From: Tubulanus polymorphus
Lineage: Eukaryota; Nemertea; Palaeonemertea; Tubulaniformes; Tubulanidae
Direction of reading: 5' to 3'
Length of the DNA: 64,000 nt
Assembly (NCBI RefSeq): GCF_964204645.1
Contig: NC_134030.1
Coordinates: forward strand, 22,821,210 to 22,885,209
Positions 33,740 to 46,484 of this stretch are shown here, one piece after another (the first letter of the stretch is position 1; the number at the start of each line of letters is the position of its first letter). The notes beneath the pieces were generated by a model that saw only the letters and a list, made by a program, of their open reading frames with translations, was not told where the DNA came from and ran no database searches. The position numbers were made by a program, and so were the translations under genes.

Positions 33740-35790
33740 TCAATAACCGCTGAATGAGACAAGAGAGAGAGAGAGAGAGAGAGAGAAAGGAGAGATATCA
33801 TGGATAATCAATCTACACGAATTTGAAGGAGAACTTTGAAAAAGAAAGAAATTTAAAGAAATTTGTAAGGTGCTCGAAATCGATTGAGCGTTTGTCACAA
33901 TGACATGAAACATGATGATAGAATGATTAAAACTCTATTTAAATTCATGTTTTGTGTGATTCAAGTTTTTACAATTGAATTTCACTTTTTGAAGAGGTTT
34001 TCATCGATATCCATGGATAGTTCATCCCAGGTCCTTCCATCCGTGGATAGTCCGTCCGTGGTCCTTCCATCCGTGGATAGTCCGTCCGTGGTCCTTCCAT
34101 CCGTGGATAGTCCGTCTGTGGTCCTTCCATCCCTGGATAGTCCATATCCATGGATAGTCCGTCCATGGTCCTTCCATCTGTCAATAGTCCGTCCCAGGTC
34201 CTTCCATCCGTCAATAGTCCTTCCATTCAATGGCAGGGGCCCAAAGCTACCAAAAAATCCATTGGTGCAACATATTTTCCGGAAATGTAATGTCAAAGGC
34301 CTGCATAACAAAATGTGCACCAAAGGCGCGTGTCTTGAAGGGGTTTTTAGGCCCTCCAAAAGTTTTGAAGATTTAAATGTCTTAAGATGCATGAAGGCCA
34401 CAAGAACTCATGTCTGAATAATTTTTGTTAGCAAATGACCCGAAAGTTTTGGTCAATGGACAATTCACTTCATTGTTGTGTTAATGATCAGGTTGTTGAG
34501 TTACTGTTCTAACTCCTTCTAGGCTATGAGCGGTAAAGGATCCAATCAGTAGATTGATATCCTGCAGTAAAACAGGAAAAACAATCAATAAGAAAACAAC
34601 TAATTTACTTTCATTTTTGTAGCATTTGTATATATATATATTTATAGGTTATTAAATTTATCCCTTTTTCGATAGGTTAAATATTACATTTTATTTAATT
34701 TTTAATATCATAATTATCGATAACATCACATACATCACATGCGATATATAAATTCTGATCTGAATAAAACGGCAACGAAAAAAGAAAAATTAATTGAAGG
34801 CCTTCTAATAACTTAAACTAAATACGGCTAGCAGGCAGCTTACTACAAAATTTAACAAAATAATGAATTAAAACACTTAAGAATAGAATAATTTTTTCTT
34901 TTTGGGTGCAGGATATTTTACTGAGAATTTACAACATATTTAAAACGATTTACAGTACAAGATGGCTGCAAGGCAGTCATATTGGATTTTCAATGTATAT
35001 GTTAATATAACTGCAGAAAGTATATCCCTTAGGAACTTTCCAGTGAGACCCACACACACTGGTGGCCATATTGGATTTACAAATTCTCATGTGGCATTTC
35101 GCAAAATCAAAAAGGAATTCAAAATAATTCTTTTGACATCACAGAAATTAGATAAGAAAATTAAGCTTTTTTTTCTAAGAGACAATTATTGAAAAATCGA
35201 AAAACAAAATGAATTCCAAAAAAAAAATATCTGAACTCGATATAAATTTGGTGTTTTAGACTCTGAAGCCTCAAATCTAGCTCCGTGAAAAAGAACCCAG
35301 TTCCTCAGTTGTAGACCTGGTTCCACAGTTCTAGGGACCCAGTTCAGGACAGAGTCTTTAAACTTAAACAATCATAACAGAAATTGCACTTAAAACCCAT
35401 AAAACAAAAACAACACTTTACTTAACTTTATACTTAACAATTTGACACAATGATATCTGGACACACATACAGCAGGCACATACACTTAACATACATCACA
35501 TACCGTACGTTATTATCAGTATCTAATAATCGAAAGACGCAGAAAAAAATTCATTTTCAATTTTTTCATTTCATTCACAGCAGAATTTTTTGTCTGAAGC
35601 ACCATATTCTAGGTTAATTTACATACAATGAACATAAATTATGTTAATTAGGCTCGACTGTTGGCCCGTTAATTTTACAATATATGCTACACGTAGTTAA
35701 GTTAAACACATGATTCTTGCTTGAAAATTACTTCAACAAAATACATGTTTTGTAGTGAATCTAGTAATTCAAAATTAACCAAATTTTTGC
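33740..35790. other. Region 3' of DNPEP, no gene seen
   Basis: Begins with a (GA)n tract (33763-33785). A 30-bp minisatellite fills 34017-34215. The rest is AT-rich with several AATAAA motifs (for example near 34764). Open frames here are repeat-driven. Confidence 0.5.
34017..34215. repeat. Minisatellite, 30-bp unit (CCGTGGATAGTCCGTCCGTG)
   Basis: Six to seven copies of CCGTGGATAGTCCGTCCGTG then GTCCTTCCAT. The 30-bp period keeps frames open on both strands, with no other coding signal. Confidence 0.9.
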
Positions 35791-35797
35791 CCCCTTG

Positions 35798-36056
35798 CAG
35801 GGTCTGATCTAAGGAATGAAAGCCACTTGCCCGGGGGTGAAGCATATCTGAAATTTCGCTTGCCCCCCTCAAAAAGCAACTTGCCCTACACTGGCAGTCC
35901 GATTGGTGGCGCTATCATCCGTTGTATTGATTGGGAAATAAGCTTTGAGACAGAAAATTGCACTGGCCCGGGGGACAAGTGATAATGATAACCTACTTGC
36001 CCTGATGAGAATATACTTGTCCCGGGCAATCAGACAAGTGCTTAGATCGCACCCTG
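35798..36056. mobile_element. hAT-like MITE, 259 bp
   Basis: Terminal inverted repeats CAGGGTCTGATCTAAG and CTTAGATCGCACCCTG, flanked by CCTTG on both sides (35793-35797 and 36057-36061). The interior has repeated CACTTGCCCGGGGG inverted as CTTGTCCCGGGCAA. CAGGG ends suggest the hAT superfamily, although the duplication seen is 5 bp, not 8. Confidence 0.75.
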
Positions 36057-36479
36057 CCTTGAAAGAAACTCTTCAAAAGGATTCAAAGCTAAACGATTAT
36101 CTGATTGGTTACTTCAATCTCTATGAATCCACCTATGACATCATAAACAATTGTCTACTGGTCATTTCATCAAGAAACTAACGTAAGGAAGTGGATTAGA
36201 AATGTGGATATTTTGCTAAAAGCAAGTGATGTACAAAAAAGCCATTCTCTACTTGAGATTCAAAACAATAACGGTAACAATGATAATCATCAATAGAAAT
36301 ATGGGATCCCCTAAAACTAAAATAACGATCATTAGAGATGTGGGATCTCCAAAAATAATGATCACTAGAATACATGGGATCTACCCCTGGCATCTAAAAC
36401 ATTTTGGAACTGATCTCCAAATCAACATTTTACTTCTAAACTTAATAAATTTCAAATGGATTCGCAATAATTCGAAAAA

Positions 36480-36680
36480 TACAAATACATGTAGTTCTTG
36501 TACTACACTATTACAGCAACTATACTTCACATGTAATAAATATACATGTGCATGTTCTAAACATGTACATGTATGAAATAAAACACATGTACATGTTTTA
36601 GATACACATGTGCATGTTCTAAACATGTACATGTATGAAATAAAACACTTATACATGTTTTAGATACACATTTGTGCATG
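36480..36680. repeat. ACATGTACATGT palindrome cluster
   Basis: Tandem units of about 58 bp with CTAAACATGTACATGTATGA and AAATAAAACACATGTACATG. Confidence 0.8.
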
Positions 36681-36744
36681 TTCGTAATTTCAACATATTG
36701 AAGGTAATCACAAGTTAACAAAGCAATTCCAAAGTTCCGTTCAT

Positions 36745-37025
36745 CGCCACTAGATGTCTCACAAACCTCTCGAGTGTAAAAAAATTTCATCCAATGCTAC
36801 TAGGTCTCGCAATCCATAGTTAATTCTATTCAACACCACTAGAGGTCTCACAAACTATAGTTAGTTTCATTCAATGCCACTAGAGGTCTCGCAACCAGTT
36901 AGTTCTATTCCACGCCACTAGAGGTCTCACAACCAGTTAGTTCTATTCCGTGCCACTAGAGGTCTCCTGAACCAGTTAGTTCAACTCCACGCCACTAGAG
37001 GTCTCGCGAACCAGTAAGTTCCATT
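36745..37025. repeat. Tandem repeat, about 43-bp unit (GCCACTAGAGGTCTC)
   Basis: Six to seven units with ACGCCACTAGAGGTCTCACA and ACCAGTTAGTTCTATTC. No gene is seen between here and the FBXL20 stop. Confidence 0.85.
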
Positions 37026-37367
37026 CAACTCCACAACTTTAATTTTTTTCTGTAGTTTTTTTTGGGTTATTTATGAAATAATGTACGTTTTGTGTTTCAT
37101 TGTCGTCATACAAATGTAATACGAGGATGGAGATGAGTTAATGTCAATACGAAACGTCCGCAATCAGAGTAAAACTGAAATAAACAAAAAAACACTCTGT
37201 TTATTTCATGTCTCCCAACACGCCAACCCCAGCGCGCCATTACCCCAGCACACTGACCCCAGCACGCCAACACCACAATGCCACTCTCACCACGCCAACC
37301 TCACCACACCAATCCCAGAACACAACCCCAGTCGCCCTCTGATTCAGATACTTACCAGAAATGTGTG

Positions 37368-40300
37368 TCATATGATGATGCAACAGCGACAATATCGCTG
37401 TCTACCGCCGCCAACAGAGGGCGGCGGTGTTACTGGCGCGAAGTAGGCGTGGATTTTAACATCGGGCAAATGATTCTAAAAAATAGAAATAAAATACATC
37501 ATAATTAGACTGAATTATCAAAAATATACATGTACATATGTATAATTCACATGTACATGTTAGTCACATACATGTACACGTAAATAATACACATGAACAT
37601 GTAAGCCACACACATGTACATGTGCTATACATGTACATGTATATCATACACATGTACATGTAAATAATACACAAGAACATGTAAGTCACACACATGTACA
37701 TGTATGTGATTCACATGCACATGTATGTGATATACATGTACATGCAAGCCAGACACATGTACATGTAAGTCATACACATGTACATGTAAGTCACTGATTG
37801 ATTGACATACCCGTAACCGTCTGATTCCAGCTCTTGTTATCAGTTGACAGTCGTAGAGTTCGATGCGTTCCAGCTCCTGGCAGCCCATTAGATGTTCTAA
37901 CGACGCATCGGTAATTAACGGACAATTATCTAATTCAAGAACCGTTAACGCATCGGTCGCGCAGTGACTGCTTCCCAGGTGTCGGATTCCTTCATCGGTG
38001 ATCAATTCACAATGTGACAAACTCTGTAACGGTGAGGAGAATATCAGCCCCCTAGAGACTGACTGGAACCCCTTCACACAGCTGGAACCACTGACCCCCC
38101 TCAGTTCAATCTACAGCCTCAGTTCAATCTACAGCCTCAGTTCAATCTACAGCCTCAGTTCAGACTACTATATCACAATTGATACTGAATACTCACCAAT
38201 TTTGATAAAACAGGACAATGAACTGCTAAATGTCCCAAAGTTGTATCAGTAATCTGAAAAACCAGACGGAATTAGTTTCATGAACATTTCCAACACGCTT
38301 TTTATTCTTTGATGTAGATTTTCGAATACTTCTGGGCCCGTTTCCACAGTTGTGAGTTTGAGTTAACTCTGAGTTAAAGTTAGTTCATTTTCAATGAGTT
38401 AACTCATTTAGAGTGAAATCTAGGAACTCAGAAGTGTGGAAGTGGACCCTGGTACGTACTAGAACACATTCCTCCAGATCCATTCTCTCCAGGTTATGAC
38501 AATTCTGTATTGACAAAAATAAAAAACATGGAATTTAACTTGATACCATTACATACCTCCACATACCATCACATACCCCCACATACCATCACAGACCCCT
38601 CCCCCCGCATACCATCACAGACCCCCCCATACCATAACAGACCCCCACATACAATCACAGACCCCCACATACCATAACATGCCCCCTCCCCCCGCATACC
38701 ATCACAGACCCCTCCCCCCGCATACCATCACAGACCCCCCCCCCCCATACCATAACAGACCCCCACATACAATCACAGACCCCCCCACATACCATCACAG
38801 ACCCCTCCCCCCGCATACCATCACAGACCCCCCCCATACCATAACAGACCCCCACATACAATCACAGACCCCCTCATACCATAACATGCCCCCTCCCCCC
38901 GCATACCATCACAGACCCCTCCCCCCGCATACCATCACAGACCCCCCCCCCCATACCATAACAGACCCCCACATACAATCACAGACCCCCCCACATACCA
39001 TAACATGCCCCCCACATACCATCACAGACCCTTCCCCCACATACCATCACAGACCCCCTCCCCCCACATACCATCACATACCCCCACATAACCCCCCATA
39101 CCATCACAGACCCCCCACATACCATCACATACCCCCACATACCATCACATACCCCCACATACCATCGCAGACCCCCACATACCATCACAGACCCCCACAT
39201 ACCATCACAGACCCCCCACAATGTCTTATGCTCGCGTATATTCAAAACCTACCCTCGCTAAAGCTTGAAAACCATTATCAGTCAATTGCGAACAGCTGGC
39301 GACTTCTAACGTTCTGAGGTCGGTACAACCGATACTCAGCGATACGAGGGTCGCGTCGGTGATATGTGGACATCCCGATACGCATAGCGACTGTAAACAA
39401 TGACAACCTTCACATACGTGATGGATAGCTTCATCTGTGATATTCTATAAATACAACCGACACTCGAAAATAAACATCGACGAACAACTCGAAATCAACG
39501 AATATAACAATCTTTAACAGTTGAATAATCGAACTTACAGCGCATGAATGTATGTTCAGGGTTCGTAGATTCTGACAAAACTTCGCTAAATTTGAAATGC
39601 CTTCATCTGTCAACTGAATATATACATTATCACTTACAAACACATGTACATGTAACATGGAGATACATGTAACATGGAGATACATCTCACATGTAGGTAG
39701 TTGCAACATGTAGTTAGATGTTTGGGTAGGTTGTGGTAAGTTGTTTACCTGGGAACAGCCTTTAGCTATTAGAACTTGTAGTTTAGGACAGCCTCGAGAT
39801 AGAGCTTCTATTCCGACATCTGTTATCTGACACCATGATATGTTTATATGATCTAAACTCGGACATCCTTCACTATAAAATATACAAAGTCAAATATTAG
39901 AACAGTGACGTAGCTCACAGGACTGATTCCACAACTGTGGAACTGATTCCAGAACTGTGGAACTGATTCCAGAACTGTGGAACTAGATACAGAACTGTGG
40001 AACTGGATACAGAACTGTGGAACTGGATAAAGAACTGTGGAACTGGATAAAGAACTGTGAAGCTGGGGCCGGAACTATGTCCATAGAAATTCTTACCTTA
40101 CTGGTTTTAAAGATTGACTAGTGACACTTGGACAGGACGACAGGTCGAGGTGCATAAGTTTTCGGCAATGTTTACCTAAACTGTGACAGGTCCTGGAGAA
40201 AAACAATCTATTTATGATTGATGAAGAAAGTGAAATTTCAATCCTGTATTTGAACCAGTGACTTACGCATCTGTAATCTTTTTGCACCCGCTCAAATTTA

Positions 40301-42508
40301 GCGTTTCAATATTCTGACAAGATTGCGCAAAAGTCCTGCAATAGAATTTCGACGAGAAATTAAAATATTTTCAGTCGTTCGAAAAGATATATTCGATCAA
40401 TAGGCAAATTTAATCCGGATTAAACTGATCGAGGGATTCAGATTCAGGATTAAAAGTCATGAAGCTACTGACTTCAGAGCTGCATCAGTGACGCTTTGAC
40501 ATCCGCGAAGACTTAACGACTTCAAAAACCCGCAGCAACGCTTGGATATATTCTCAACTACGAGACCCTGAAAATACATCAAAAATACAACTGACCTTAC
40601 ACGCGATTATTTCTACGCCACAAGGGGGCGACACAATCTAGCAACTAACAGCAGACTGAAACAGGATCCCTACAGATCAGTCATTCCTGGATATAACGAG
40701 TTTTCAAGGAGTTTTTAATGAGAAAATTTCAAAAATCTTGAGGAAGCGTTTGCATCACTTTCAGAACATATATCCTAATAATTATAGACTCCTCCTTAAT
40801 CGGTAGCGTTTATATCAGAAAACTATTAATTCCGTGGTTTTGTCAGCAAATTTTCATCCGATACACGACAACCTTAACTTGGTGTTTATTCGGTAACCGC
40901 ATAATTGGGTAAATAGTTACAGCTGCTAAAATTTGACTGAACTAAAACATTTGAAATGAATGTATAATTTCAACTCCGGAATCTAATAATTCAACCGCGA
41001 CAACTTTGAATCAAGATTCTGATCAATGAACTTTTATTTAGGTGATTAAAAAAGACTTTAATTGATTATCGGAAGTGAAGTTTAAGTTAAGAATGATGAC
41101 AGTTAGTCGTCGTACCTCGACATCGGTTTGAAAATCAAATAAATCAACCCGTTGCCAGTTACTGCCGTCAAGTGCGAGCATATTCCAATACTGAAAATAA
41201 TAATAATACAATCATACGTGGCGTAATTGAAACCATCTTCAGTAATGTGACGACTAATAATCACTTACAGTTAGTAGATTGAATTAGAAATACAAATTGA
41301 GACTCAAAAATAGAAATGACTTCAGTTAAACAGGATCAGATGACAACTAAATAGAACTTGACTGTTTAGATTTATCTGAAATATGCCAAAATTTAGTTTT
41401 TGAGTTCTGACCTTGGCGACCTGAGCACATCTGCATAACGTGACCACGTCTAAGAATGAGAATATTCTGAAATTAGAAATTCATTTTTTCAATTAAGGAA
41501 AATGATGAATTAATGTTAAGCCGCATAGATCGATGAAGAACTACCTGAGTAGTAACTCTTTTGGTAATTTTCTATTGAGAAGTGACTCGTCGTCATAAGG
41601 TGGTCCAGTCAGAGATACCGTAGATATCTGTAATATATAAAACTCAACTCGATTAGACCTGGTACAGATCATCATTACAGGCCCGGATCCAGGGGGGGGG
41701 GGGGGGTGTTTCAGGGGTCGTGACCCCCCCTGCTCAGCTACCAAAAAAACCTTTAAAATTGTTTTCTTGATGGAATGTAATCAAGATAAAGCTTGCGAGA
41801 ACAGTGCTACATGATCGGTACTCTATCTTATGTTTGGCCAGACAATATGCCGTATAGGCCCCCTATCAGAGATTTTAGTCGGTAGTTAAACATCAACATT
41901 CTTTTATGAACCCCTCCTCCTGGAAAAAATCCTCGATCCGCGCCTGCATTAGACTATAGTCTATCATCACAGCCTGCGAATACACTGCAAGCAACCAGCA
42001 GATTTTAAATCTGCTTCAGACAGGAGGGGTTATCATTATGGAGTTACCATCGGAGCTTTGCGGGTGGACCAGGCCGGCGGGATTGATTTATACAGGCCTA
42101 GTTCAACTATTATCAAAATTTAATTGAATACTCCCCCAGGTAAAAGATATAAACAGACCCTAAGGGTGCATATGATTGCATGAAAGTCAAGTGCCCGCCA
42201 TCAGTAGGCTACAGGCACAATCCAGGGCCCGCCGCCCATGTCGCCCTTTGTTGGACGGGGCTTATGATAAAATTCAGCCACTCGGGTGCATTGCCAGAAT
42301 AATACTCAATAGATCAGGGGCCAGTTTCAGCAAATCGGACGCAGAAATATCGAGCTCAGCTCAGCTGATCGCCCAGCATTTCGCTCTAATTGACAATTAA
42401 CAAAAGAAAAATAACCAGAAAACGTCACATTTCATCGAGAATCTGAATATAACAACAAACCTCTGATCGGGTTTTAACATGTCCGTTAAAGTGATTGTGG
42501 TTATTCAT
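37368..42508 (-). CDS. FBXL20: FBXL20/FBXL2-type F-box and leucine-rich repeat protein
   Basis: Substrate receptor of an SCF (SKP1-CUL1-F-box) ubiquitin ligase. Coding exons, 5' to 3' on the minus strand: 42508-42461, 41627-41545, 41466-41412, 41190-41116, 40567-40473, 40335-40267, 40192-40097, 39872-39749, 39613-39539, 39444-39253, 38504-38460, 38253-38197, 38023-37811, 37475-37368. They sum to 1335 bp, 444 aa. The F-box (LPKELLLRIFSFLDVVTLCR, about residues 35-60) is followed by about eleven cysteine-containing LRRs (repeated LxLxxCxxITDxGI) and the family C-terminus HAYFAPVTPPPSVGGG. It ends RCCIII, a CaaX box (C-I-I-I) predicted to be geranylgeranylated, placing it on membranes. One LRR (ISWCQITDVG) is a residue shorter than in vertebrates. 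FBXL20 and FBXL2 are vertebrate paralogues, so this is probably their single co-orthologue. Confidence 0.95.
37525..37795. repeat. ACATGTACATGT palindrome array, FBXL20 intron 13
   Basis: About ten ACATGTACATGT cores spaced 20-30 bp, stopping just before the exon boundary at 37811. Confidence 0.85.
38098..38163. repeat. Short 18-bp tandem repeat, FBXL20 intron 12
   Basis: Three to four copies of CAGTTCAATCTACAGCCT. Confidence 0.8.
38337..38455. mobile_element. Palindromic MITE (CAGTTCCACAGTT family), FBXL20 intron 11
   Basis: Ends GGGCCCGTTTCCACAGTT and GTGTGGAAGTGGACCC with AGTTAACTC arms. It lies directly against the 3' side of exon 38504-38460. Confidence 0.6.
38552..39225. repeat. C-rich minisatellite, FBXL20 intron 10
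   Basis: About thirty units of ACATACCATCACAGACCCCC (20-23 bp) with higher-order blocks containing CCCTCCCCCCGCATACC. The 212-codon plus-strand frame over it is a repeat artefact. Confidence 0.9.
39925..40065. repeat. CCAGAACTGTGGAACTGA minisatellite, FBXL20 intron 7
   Basis: About seven copies of the same MITE-end unit found in HPS6 and DNPEP introns. Confidence 0.85.
41678..41946. mobile_element. hAT-like element, 269 bp, FBXL20 intron 1
   Basis: Ends CAGGCCCGGATCCAGG and CCTCGATCCGCGCCTG are inverted repeats, flanked by CATTA (41673-41677 and 41947-41951). It has a G14 run near the left end. Same family as 58982-59518. Confidence 0.75.
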
Positions 42509-42639
42509 TGTGTTAACTCGATTCCTGCGCTTCAAAACGCATTTTTCGTCTCGAAAATCATCGAAATTTTGATCGCATTCGAAGCTCTGAGCGGAAATAA
42601 AAACATTGATAGCTGTCAATCATCCGAGCTCGCGTTTGT

Positions 42640-42960
42640 AAACCGGCCCGTGATTGGTCGATCGGGTTTTAACCCACTCGTCGTTGGTTCGTACGAGGAA
42701 GTTCGAATCCGGGTAAAAACGATTCGATCCAAAATCAAATTCCGTGAATAAACATTTGTGGGGATTATTTCAAAGGTTTCGTGTCATTCTATAAGAATTA
42801 ATCAGTTTACGTTCGGTGAAAAGATGTCCTCTGTTCTCGGAGGTCTGGGAATTTTCGACCAATCAGCGCTCGCGTTAGAAATCTGACGTTTCTCTCGCAC
42901 GCTGGTGATGACGTCAGTGTTGTTGTTTACAAACAAGCGCACTTGCCACAGTCGGCTACC
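42640..42960 (-). promoter_or_regulatory. Likely FBXL20 promoter region
   Basis: Sequence upstream of ATG 42508 is relatively CpG-rich with CCAAT motifs on both strands (near 42652 and 42859) and a perfect CRE palindrome TGACGTCA at 42909-42916. No TATA box was recognised, which fits a broadly expressed gene. Confidence 0.4.
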
Positions 42961-44282
42961 AGTACGGAACGGGTGCCGGACCGGACAAACATGCTCGCTT
43001 CCCTGTGCGCGATTTTATACCCGCTTCCCGCTGTACGTCTCGCGTTCTCTGGCGGTCCATGGGGCAGTGCTTCTTTCTGAACATTCAGAATGTTTTAAAT
43101 ATATAATTTTAGTCCAAAGATCAGGGTTCAATGTAAGGGCAGCGCACTCTTTAGGGGAAGGACGCCACCGGCGCGCAGGCAAAAATGAATGTAGGAAAAA
43201 GGCCGAAGGGAAAATTGGCAAACTTCGACCAAATAGTCAGTATTTGCCTAGTAAGGGGAATCTATTAGAATTGGAGATTCTACTGCCAATGAAGCTTTTA
43301 ATCTATTTTTCAAGAAGCATTTTAATATTGTTTTAACAAATAAAATACATGTAAAAGTAAGCAATTACTAACAGAGACTTGTTGCCTTATCATCACATTA
43401 AAGTAAACTTATCAACCTGTAACCTAAAACCGGGCAAACTAAAGCCGGGGCAGTGTGATAAGATATCATCGTTAATGAAACTATACACGTAATTCAGGAA
43501 TTGATCAATATTAAATCCCAAATAGTGACTAGTCAAAATATCGCTGTGTTTGTGTTAGCCAATGGAGATGGTAGTTCCTTTATTTCTGATTAACTAATCG
43601 TTTTCCTTAGCCACATCTTTTTCCGTTCTCTGGCTTTTCATTGAAATGGGCTTTTCTAGGTCTTCCAGGTTTCCAAAGCCTCACATCTCTGAGCCGTTTC
43701 GCTTTTATTTGTCCACGGTTGATCTATCAGCAGGCTTAATTAGCGTTTTGAATTCAACACGACCGTAATAAATAAATCCTCTTTAAACTGAGATATTGAA
43801 ATGAACGAACGAACGAAATGCGATACTGGAATTAATTTGAAAACAATATTTTGATTCTTGTATTTCGATAATTATATAAAAAGAACCGGCGTGGGGGCGC
43901 CACTGTCGTTTAAAACGTTGAGTCCGCCTGCTAGTGCCGACTAGTGCCGCCCTTTAGGGTCATTTTCGTCCCCTGCAGTGACTCTCCAACATTGAACACC
44001 GACGCTTTGACTCTGAAAATAGAGGAAGTATTTGTAAAAAATCTGCTACATTTGGTTTCGCCCAGTCCTGGCCGTGCGGTTGTCTCCACAGGGATCTCAG
44101 TCACTCTACGATCCTAGTGTAACAACCAGCGCTGCGGTACATCAGACATTAAGGTTCTTGGTGAAACATTTGGCTGCAAACCTACTCCCCATTTTGAGAC
44201 TCTGCCACGTTCCTCCCTTGCAGAGATTTGAACCTGATTACACCGTGAGACTCTACCGCGTCCCTGTCTCGAAAGTGGTTTA
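42961..44282. other. Intergenic, no gene recognised
   Basis: Open frames at 42905-43336 and 44074-44289 have no recognisable domain or splice support. The sequence is mixed composition without clear repeats. Confidence 0.4.
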
Positions 44283-44985
44283 TAGCTGATGGCATTGAGG
44301 TACCCTAATTCCACAAGTGTGTGACAGATCCTCACTTGAGACACGTGAGGTACCCTAATTCCACAAGTGCGTGGCAGATCCTCACTTGAGGCATGTGAGG
44401 TACCCTAATTCCACAAGTGCGTGGCAGATCCTCACTTGAGGCATGTGAGGTACCCTAATTCCACAAGTGTGTGGCAGATCCTCACTTGAGGCATGTGAGG
44501 TACCATAATTCCACTAGTGTGAGGCAGATCCTCACTTGAGGCACGTGAGGTACCCTAATTCCACCAGTGTGTACAGATCCTCACTTGAGGCACGTGAGGT
44601 ACCCTAATTCCACTAGTGTGAGGCAGATCCTCACTTGAGGCACGTGAGGTACCCTAATTCCACCAGTGTGAGGCAGATCCTCACTTGAGGCACGTAAGGT
44701 ACCCTAATTCCACCAGTGCGTGGCAGATCCCCACTTGAGGCATGTGAGGTACCCTAATTCCACAAGTGTGTACAGATCCTCACTCGAGGCACGTGAGGTA
44801 CACTTATTCCACCAGTGTGAGGCAGATCCTCACTTGAGGCACGTGAGGTACCCTAATTCCACCAGTGCGTGGCAGATCCTCACTTGAGGCACGTGAGGTC
44901 AGGTGCCCTAATTCCACCAGTGCGTGGCAGATCCTCACTTGAGGCACGTGAGGTACCCTAATTCCACCAGTGCGTGGCCCTGTTT
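44283..44985. repeat. Tandem satellite, 51-bp unit with E-box CACGTG
   Basis: About thirteen copies of a 51-bp unit with GAGGTACCCTAATTCCAC and CAGATCCTCACTTGAGG. The junction GAGGCACGTGAGG carries the E-box CACGTG in about half of the units. Confidence 0.95.
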
Positions 44986-46480
44986 TTTTCTATCCTTTTA
45001 ATCTAAGTTACGTAGTTTCGTGGTTTTATTTCATTGACACAAAAACTTTGTATAAAATATAAAAACATTTCTTACTCCACAAACACCGGTGACATTATCA
45101 ATGAAATATAAGATACATCACGATCTTATTCGCTTTCGGAATAAATTCGGTTTTTTTTTCTAAATGGGTTTTTCAATTGTCTGAGAAATGCGATACTTCG
45201 AACTAATCGTATTCGTGTGTCTTCACTTTCTCGGGTTCAAGTTTGAATGTTTTCTACAATTTACGAGGAAAACGTCGAATAAAACGTAAAACAAACTGAT
45301 GCAATTGTGTACAATAAATGATTTTGTAGCTCTGTATTAGTGAATATTTCATGAAGACGAATTTTAGAAATCTTTCGCAAAGTTTTTATCGATAGATATT
45401 GAAATAATGTCTTTAGTGCTCGACTTAGAATGCGTAATACCCGTTGGAACGGTCACAATAGGTTCTCGGTGAACCCCCTCACATCGCAGCGGCGGTCTGG
45501 GAACAGCAAGGTTTCTCTTACCAGATCGGAGCACCCGTTTACCTCCAATCGTACTCTATTATTGGTCATGTGACCTTTTGGAGAATCCGAAACCTGCTTT
45601 CCGTCGAGGTGACGCGATTCGGATTTTGTGTGGAGCCAACCGGAGGTCATGCGCCCCAAGTAGAACAACTGAGTTCTCGGTGAACCCCCCACCTCACAGT
45701 CGTGGTGGTGGGCGAACAGACACTCCAGGTTCTCGGTGAACCCGCGAACTCCTCTCGATGTGGTCGGAGAACAGCGAGTTAAACAGTTATGAAAAATTGT
45801 TGAGTCAAATGTGTTGAATGTCAGTGTCACACAAAAAGAAAATCAAATATATATTTAAATTATGGTACCAAAAAAAAAATCATCTTTAGGTTTGACATGA
45901 AAAACTTAGAGACTTCAACCTTAGATCTAAAAACCCAACCACCATAAATAATTCGACGCCATTGCAGAGAGATTTACATAGCATCTCAGATCGTATTGAC
46001 TGAATGAGAGAGTGACCTAGAACTCCAGATGCAATGACGTCTTTTCTCATCAGCGAAATATTCACGATTTTTTAATGCACGGATATCTTTTATTCGTCAA
46101 ATATTAGATAAATATATTTGAAACGAAGCTGCAGTTTTATCGATGAAGGCCTCCATTGGTTTTTATTGATCGCAGTTGGTCGCATTTTGTTTCTATAAAA
46201 GAAGCTCGAATATTTTTTATCCGCCGATGTTTTTCTGTTTGTCAAACATTTCCCTCAAACAATGCAGTTCGATCCAGGAACACGCTCGCTTGTTAGCTTT
46301 AAGAAATATCAACATATCAATTATTCATTTGTTGCGTGATTCTATAAACGTAAAAGACCTAACTACTTCCGGTTCCTGTGTGAGCTAGAAACAAGTTCCG
46401 GTGCGGTGAATTCTGGGAAGGGTGGTGGTTGTCAAGAAATTTCGTAGTAATAGGAGTGAGTGGAGACTGTGAACCTAGGT
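44986..46480. other. Intergenic, includes a diverged GGTTCTCGGTGAACCC repeat
   Basis: At 45460-45760 the phrase GGTTCTCGGTGAACCC occurs at least three times, at 45460, 45674 and 45729, inside a weakly repeated 100-200 bp segment. No gene was recognised. Flanks are AT-rich. Confidence 0.45.
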
Positions 46481-46484
46481 TCAT

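Noticed and set aside
33884-34417. 177-codon frame and two minus-strand frames over the 30-bp repeat
   Set aside because: Driven by the 30-bp period; the non-repeat part has no recognisable domain and no splice support.
35945-36181. 78-codon frame
   Set aside because: Its first third lies inside the hAT-like MITE and the rest shows no domain.
38679-39317. 212-codon Pro/His-rich frame
   Set aside because: Made almost wholly of the ACATACCATCACAGACCCCC minisatellite inside FBXL20 intron 10.
42905-43336. 143-codon plus-strand frame near the FBXL20 promoter
   Set aside because: No recognisable domain, composition typical of CpG-rich promoter DNA, no splice partners seen.
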